Shown piece after piece: positions 22,499 through 26,182 of a DNA stretch of 26,182 bases. Every line of letters starts with the position of its first letter. The first letter of the stretch is position 1. The notes under the pieces are model-generated. The model made no database searches. It had not been told where the DNA came from and saw only the letters and a program-made list of their open reading frames with translations. Position numbers and translations under genes: made by a program. Source of the stretch: DATLFI01 sp035524895 (lineage in GTDB: Bacteria; Acidobacteriota; Thermoanaerobaculia; Multivoradales; Multivoraceae); the NCBI GenBank assembly GCA_035524895.1, contig DATLFI010000025.1, forward strand, positions 1-26,182, in the 5' to 3' direction.

Positions 22499-23416
22499 AT
22501 GAGACACCTGCTCTCGCTCCAGGATTGGAGTGCCGCGGAGGTGAACGAGCTGCTCGATCTCGCCGAGCTCGTGCGGCGCGAGCCGGCGCGCTACCGCTCG
22601 GCGCTCGATGGCAAGGCGCTCGGGCTGATCTTCCTCAAGTCCTCGACGCGCACGCGCGTCAGCTTCGAGGTGGCGATCCGTCAGCTTGGCGGATACGCGA
22701 TCTTCTTGAGCGGCAGCGACACCCAGCTCGGGCGCGGCGAGCCGCTGGCCGACACGGCACGCGTGCTGTCGCGCTACCTCGACCTGCTGATGGCCCGTCT
22801 CTTCGGGCACCAGGACATCGTCGAGCTGGCGCGTCACTCGACCATCCCGGTGATCAACGGCCTGACCGACCGGTTCCACCCCTGCCAGGCGCTCGCCGAC
22901 GTGCTCACGCTGCGCCAGTGCTTCGGTGAGCTCCGCGGGAGGAAGCTGGCGTACATCGGCGACGGCAACAACGTCGCGCACTCGCTGCTCCTGGCGGCGG
23001 CGCGGACCGGGCTCGACATCGCGGTGGCCTCGCCGCCGGGATATCGGGTCGACCCCGAAGTGCTCGAGGAGGCGCGCCGGGGCGCCGCCGAGACCGGGGC
23101 GACGATCGAGGACATCGAAGACCCCGCGGCTGCGGCGCGCGGCGCGAGCGCGCTCTACACCGACGTCTGGACCTCGATGGGGCAGGAGAAGGAGCAAGCC
23201 GAGCGACTGCGCGCCTTCGAGGGCTACAAGGTCGACGCCTCGCTGATGTCGCTCGCCACATCAGACGCGGTGTTCCTCCACTGCCTACCGTGTCACCGCG
23301 GCGAGGAGGTCAGCGCCGAGGTGGTGGACGGTCCCCAGAGCCGTGTCTTCGAGCAGGCCGAGAACAGGCTGCATGCACAGAAGGCCGTGATGCTGCGGGT
23401 GATGGGAGTGGCCTGA
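22499..23416 (+). CDS. argF: Ornithine carbamoyltransferase
   Basis: This encodes 305 residues from ATG 22499, with AGGAG (22487-22491) 7 nt upstream. The enzyme makes citrulline from ornithine and carbamoyl phosphate in arginine synthesis. Carbamoyl-phosphate motif SSTRTRVSFE (48-57), FHPCQALADVLTL (126-138), GDGNNVAHSLLLAA (154-167), ornithine-binding DVWTSMGQE (222-230) and the catalytic HCLPCHRGEEV (261-271) are all present. HCLP and DxxxSMG distinguish it from aspartate carbamoyltransferase. No other arg gene is in the window; it is divergent from purB. Its stop codon falls within the first, degenerate unit of a 20-bp tandem repeat. Confidence 0.94.
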   Translation: MRHLLSLQDWSAAEVNELLDLAELVRREPARYRSALDGKALGLIFLKSSTRTRVSFEVAIRQLGGYAIFLSGSDTQLGRGEPLADTARVLSRYLDLLMARLFGHQDIVELARHSTIPVINGLTDRFHPCQALADVLTLRQCFGELRGRKLAYIGDGNNVAHSLLLAAARTGLDIAVASPPGYRVDPEVLEEARRGAAETGATIEDIEDPAAAARGASALYTDVWTSMGQEKEQAERLRAFEGYKVDASLMSLATSDAVFLHCLPCHRGEEVSAEVVDGPQSRVFEQAENRLHAQKAVMLRVMGVA

Positions 23417-23493
23417 CCCCGTACGCCCCCCGCACGTCCTCGTGCGTCCCCGGACGTCCTCGTGCGTCCCCGGACGTCCTCGTACGCCCCTGC
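23414..23493 (+). repeat. 20-bp tandem repeat at the argF 3' end
   Basis: Unit ACGTCCTCGTGCGTCCCCGG occurs perfectly at 23434-23453 and 23454-23473, with a diverged copy at 23474-23493 and a more degenerate one at 23414-23433 that includes the argF TGA. As RNA, unit junctions can fold GGACG-TCCTCGTG-CGTCC hairpins (for example 23452-23469). It may act in 3'-end formation or simply be a minisatellite. No unique spacers separate the copies. Confidence 0.75.
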
Positions 23494-23527
23494 GCCCCAC
23501 CCGATCCACCAACCGGCGGCCGGTCGC

Positions 23528-23536
23528 TGGTAGACT
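23528..23536 (+). promoter_or_regulatory. Candidate extended -10 for the FHA-GAF-cyclase gene
   Basis: TGG-TAGACT (23528-23536) fits the TGnTAnnCT form seen upstream of other genes here. It would start transcription near 23543, about 107 nt before TTG 23650. No -35 is visible 17 bases upstream. The rest of 23494-23649 shows nothing recognisable. Confidence 0.3.
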
Positions 23537-23649
23537 GTGGCCTTCGACGGCTGCCATGTCGGTGCCGTTTCCCTAGTCGGGCGCGCTCGCCGACCGCGGG
23601 CGCCGCGGGCCGGCTTCCCACGCGCTGGTTGGGGTACCGCGGGAGGCTC

Positions 23650-25362
23650 TTGACCCAGCTCCAGCTCCGCTACCGGATCGATGACGCGCCGCAGCTCGTG
23701 CCGCTGCGCGGTGCGGACGTGCGCGTCGGGCGCGGTAGCGACAACGATCTGGTGCTGCCGGACTTCTCGGTCTCGCGCCGTCACGCGATCTTCCGGCTGG
23801 AGGGCGGCGAGTGGTACGTGCTGGATCTCGACAGCACGAACGGCGTGCAGATCAACCGCATGCCGGTCAAGAAGGGGAAGATCAAGGCCGGCGACCACCT
23901 CAAGATCGGCATCTTCGAACTGCAGGTGGAGCCGGCCGAGGCCGCGCCGGCCCCGAAGAAGGCCCCGTCGCCCCGGTCGGACGCGATGGCGAACGCGACC
24001 ATCGTGCGCAAGCTCTCGGATTTCTCCGCGGAGTTGGGTCGCGACCTGCAGGGTCCGGGGCCCGGCTCGGCGGAACGGCCTCTCCAGCCGCTGCGCGAGG
24101 AGGACACCGTGCCACCGCCCAGCGAGGGCGGCGGCGGCGTCAGGTTCTATCGCTACCTCAACCGCCTGGCGCGCGATCTGATCCACGTCGACACCGTGGA
24201 GGACGTGCTCAAGAAGGTGATGGACATCGCCTTCGAGGCGTTGCCGGTCGATCGGGGTTTGATCCTGCTCGGCCCCTCGATCGAGCACGTCCGGTGCGAG
24301 ATCATGCGGGTGGGCGAAAAGGTATGGATGCATCCCGAGGGCGAGGTGCCGGTTTCGCACATGATCCTGCAAACGGTGATGGAGGAGCAGGTCGGCCTGC
24401 TCACCCTCGACGCGCTCGACGACCAGCGACTGGCGGGCGGCGAGTCGATCCGCATCCACGGCATCCGCGCGGCGATGTGCGCGCCGCTGTGGTCTTTCGA
24501 GCTGATCAACGGCTTCATCCAGGTCGACACGCCGTTCCATGCCGGCTCGTTCACCGAGCACGATCTCGACTTCCTGATCACCCTCGCCAACTACGCCGCG
24601 GTGGGCGTGCAGCGGATCCAGGAGCAACGCGCGCGCGGGCGGCTCGAGCGCTACCACTCGCCAGCGGTGCTCGACGCGGTGCTGCGCCAGGAGGGGGACG
24701 CCGCTCACTCGGAAACCAGGCTGCGCAACGCCGAGGTGACCGTGCTGTTCGCCGACCTCGTCGACTTCACGGCGTTCTCTGAGTCCGCGTCGCTCGACAA
24801 GGTGGCCGAGCTGCTCACCGGCTACTGCTCGCGGGCGGTCAAGGCGATCTTCGAGGAGGGCGGCACCCTCGACAAGTACATCGGCGACTGCGTGATGGCG
24901 TTCTTCGGCGCGCCGATGCGCCAGGACGACCACGCGCTGCGCGGCGTGCGCTCGGCGCTGCGCATGATGACCGCGATCGACGAATGGAACGCCGAGCGCG
25001 TCAGCCAGGGGCTCGCCGAGGTCAGGGTGCGGATCGCCCTCAACAGCGGACCGGTGCTGGTGGGCGACGTCGGCACCGAGCAGCGCGTCGACTACACCGT
25101 GCTGGGGAACACCGTGAACGTGGCGGCGCGCCTCGAGAGCACCGTGGCCCAGCCGGGCGAGATCACGATCGGTGAGGACACGGCAAGGCGCCTGCGGGAG
25201 CAGCAGGGCGACACGGGCATCGAGCTCGAGCAGCTCGGACGCTTCGCGCTCAAGGGGCTGCAGCAGCAGGTCACGCCGTACCGAGTGGTGCGTTCGACGC
25301 TGGCGCCGCCGAACCCGATCACGACTCCCGGCAGGCCGTCGACCGCGCGCTCCCGCGCCTGA
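23650..25362 (+). CDS. FHA-GAF-adenylate cyclase (class III) signalling protein
   Basis: This encodes 570 residues from TTG 23650 (GGGAGG at 23641-23646, an unusually short 3-nt gap; no in-frame ATG before residue 71). Residues 1-93 are an FHA domain (VRVGRGSDNDLVLPDFSVSRRHAIF, DLDSTNGVQIN), which binds phosphothreonine. A Pro/Ala-rich linker leads to a GAF domain (about 165-325). The class III nucleotide cyclase domain spans about 360-545: metal Asp369 (VLFADLVDFT) and Asp413 (GTLDKYIGDCVMAFFG), purine-selecting Lys409 and Asp481/Thr483 (RVDYTVLGNTVN), transition-state Asn490 and Arg494 (VNVAARLES). All catalytic residues are intact, and Lys409 points to ATP, so cAMP is the likely product. 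No membrane segment is seen. The RdgB-family gene begins 3 nt after its stop. The activating kinase and the ligand of GAF are unknown. Confidence 0.9.
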   Translation: MTQLQLRYRIDDAPQLVPLRGADVRVGRGSDNDLVLPDFSVSRRHAIFRLEGGEWYVLDLDSTNGVQINRMPVKKGKIKAGDHLKIGIFELQVEPAEAAPAPKKAPSPRSDAMANATIVRKLSDFSAELGRDLQGPGPGSAERPLQPLREEDTVPPPSEGGGGVRFYRYLNRLARDLIHVDTVEDVLKKVMDIAFEALPVDRGLILLGPSIEHVRCEIMRVGEKVWMHPEGEVPVSHMILQTVMEEQVGLLTLDALDDQRLAGGESIRIHGIRAAMCAPLWSFELINGFIQVDTPFHAGSFTEHDLDFLITLANYAAVGVQRIQEQRARGRLERYHSPAVLDAVLRQEGDAAHSETRLRNAEVTVLFADLVDFTAFSESASLDKVAELLTGYCSRAVKAIFEEGGTLDKYIGDCVMAFFGAPMRQDDHALRGVRSALRMMTAIDEWNAERVSQGLAEVRVRIALNSGPVLVGDVGTEQRVDYTVLGNTVNVAARLESTVAQPGEITIGEDTARRLREQQGDTGIELEQLGRFALKGLQQQVTPYRVVRSTLAPPNPITTPGRPSTARSRA

Positions 25363-25365
25363 CCC

Positions 25366-25917
25366 GTGCGCGCCGCGGACTGGGTCCTGGTCACCGGCAA
25401 TCCGGGCAAGCGCCGCGAGGCCGAGGAGGTGCTCGGGAGGGCGGTCGCGTGTGTCGAGCTCGACCTGCCCGAGCTGCAGTCCGACCGCCTCGAGGAGGTG
25501 CTGCAGGCAAAGGCCGAGGAGGCTTGGCAGCGCCTGCGACGACCGGTAGTGGTCGAGGACACCGGCCTCGAGCTCGACACGCTGGGCGGCTTTCCGGGGC
25601 CGCTGGTCAAGTGGATGCTGCGTGCGATCGGCCCCGATGGCATCGCGCGGATCGCGATAGAGCGCGACGAGCCGGGTGCCGTGGCGCGCTGCATGCTGAT
25701 GCTGCGCGACGGCGGCGGCAGCGTGTTGGCCGAGGGCTCGACCCGCGGCGTCCTGGTCCTGCCGGGTCGCGGCGAGGGTGGCTTCGGCTGGGATCCGGTG
25801 TTCCAGCCGGAGGGTGAGACCAGGACCTACGGCGAGCTGCCCGCGGCGGTGAAGTCCGAGATCGGACACCGCGGCCGAGCGTGGCGCGCGCTGCTCGAGA
25901 AGCTGCGCGCGGCCTAG
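25366..25917 (+). CDS. rdgB: RdgB/HAM1-family non-canonical purine NTP pyrophosphatase
   Basis: This encodes 183 residues from GTG 25366, 3 nt after the cyclase stop, so it is probably translationally coupled. The family removes ITP, dITP and XTP from nucleotide pools. Motifs: VLVTGNPGKRREAEEVLG (7-24), PVVVEDTGLELDTLGGFPGPLVKWML (60-85) with the catalytic Asp65, GGFGWDPVFQPEGETRTYGEL (138-158) and KSEIGHRGRAW (163-173). GFPGPxxKWML is closer to the archaeal/eukaryotic ITPA pattern (GxPGPYIKWFL) than to the E. coli one. The usual SHR near the end is GHR. At 183 residues it is slightly shorter than typical bacterial members (about 195-200). A function tied to the cyclase is not evident. Confidence 0.88.
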   Translation: MRAADWVLVTGNPGKRREAEEVLGRAVACVELDLPELQSDRLEEVLQAKAEEAWQRLRRPVVVEDTGLELDTLGGFPGPLVKWMLRAIGPDGIARIAIERDEPGAVARCMLMLRDGGGSVLAEGSTRGVLVLPGRGEGGFGWDPVFQPEGETRTYGELPAAVKSEIGHRGRAWRALLEKLRAA

Positions 25918-25945
25918 CAGCCCGTGGTGGAACCCCCGTGGGCTG
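25918..25945 (+). terminator. Weak hairpin after rdgB
   Basis: CAGCCC (25918-25923) pairs with GGGCTG (25940-25945) directly after the TAG stop, with a 16-base loop. There is no T-run. It may end the cyclase-rdgB unit. Confidence 0.35.
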
Positions 25946-26182
25946 CGTTGGGAGCGCCGTGGGGCCGGATGCTCATGCGGTGCGCGGGGAAGGCCCTTCG
26001 CCTGCAGGGGCTCTACCGGCGGCTCGGCGTTGGCGCGTGAGCGGTGGCGATGCTGGGTCCATCGCTGAGCGAGCGCAACACCGCAGACGGCCCCACGCCG
26101 CCCCAACCGCTTGGGGCGCGGGGGTTTGCGGCCGCTGGCTGCGTTGGGCCTCCTGCACGATGGCACCGCATCGCGTTCGTCG
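25946..26182. other. Gene-free end region with nested inverted repeats
   Basis: No convincing protein gene is seen. An outer inverted repeat GCGCCGTGGGGCCG (25954-25967) pairs with CGGCCCCACGCCGC (26088-26101), 13 of 14. Inside it TGCGGTG (25976-25982) pairs with CACCGCA (26079-26085), and GCGATG/CATCGC and GAAG/CTTC hairpins lie further in. A separate 7-bp stem GCCCCAA-CCGC-TTGGGGC is at 26100-26117. GGCTGCGTTGGG occurs at 25941-25952 and 26137-26148. A gene may begin at ATG 26159, but too little is visible to say. Confidence 0.45.

Noticed and set aside
23414..23493. CRISPR array
   Set aside because: Units are directly adjacent with no spacers and only four copies, two of them degenerate.
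23293..26166. A 957-codon open frame on the minus strand opposite the cyclase and rdgB genes
   Set aside because: It is antisense to two genes with intact catalytic motifs; its product is His/Arg/Leu-rich with no domain. Long antisense frames are expected at this GC content.
26159..26182. Start of another gene at ATG 26159
   Set aside because: Only eight codons are visible, with no ribosome site; it cannot be supported.

Overview
The window is chromosomal DNA from a very GC-rich bacterium. Gene content is mostly housekeeping and densely packed, with ATG, GTG and TTG starts and clear Shine-Dalgarno sites. A MacB/FtsX-type permease of the 'duplicated orphan permease' kind with no ATPase beside it, a Lat/ALDH7 lysine-catabolic pair and a human-like adenylosuccinate lyase together suggest Acidobacteriota. 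That placement is an inference from gene content and was not tested. No tRNA, rRNA, insertion sequence, prophage or CRISPR array was seen.

Layout. 1-148 is the 3' end of an unknown gene. 190-597 (-) is a small DUF5519/luciferase-like protein with an SFPASDPPS tail. 839-3262 (+) is the orphan permease. 3273-4826 (-) is an ALDH7-type semialdehyde dehydrogenase and 7091-8434 (-) is lysine 6-aminotransferase. These two would carry out consecutive steps from lysine to alpha-aminoadipate, but a plus-strand O-antigen-ligase/polymerase-like membrane protein (4951-7062) lies between them.

8646-15325 (+) is an information-processing block: rsmA, ftsK, fmt and rsmB (fmt-rsmB overlap by ATGA), then hup for an HU protein. 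A near-consensus promoter (TTGACA-17 nt-TATGGT) sits just after rsmB, about 290 nt before hup. The DNA between contains nested inverted repeats that predict a long, highly structured 5' leader or small RNA, with competing hairpins near the hup ribosome site. This is the most interesting unexplained structure in the window. A tandem-hairpin terminator follows hup.

15509-16198 (-) is a TIGR04283-like glycosyltransferase. 16295-18452 (+) is a tightly overlapping trio: moaC, a DUF1343/NamZ-like protein and an unrecognised 154-residue protein. 18544-20148 (+) is serA. 20183-22363 (-) is purB followed by rlpA, with an 18-bp perfect palindrome between them. 22499-23416 (+) is argF (ornithine carbamoyltransferase), ending in a 20-bp tandem repeat. 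23650-25917 (+) is an FHA-GAF-adenylate-cyclase protein followed 3 nt later by an ITPase/RdgB-family nucleotidase. The last 265 bases hold hairpins and a nested inverted repeat but no convincing gene.

The genes serve cell division and wall work (ftsK, rlpA, NamZ-like, Wzy-like), translation (rsmA, rsmB, fmt), amino-acid and nucleotide metabolism (Lat, ALDH7, serA, argF, purB, RdgB) and signalling (the FHA-GAF-cyclase). No dedicated mobile or defence system is evident; the candidates for something new are mainly RNA structures and one unknown protein.
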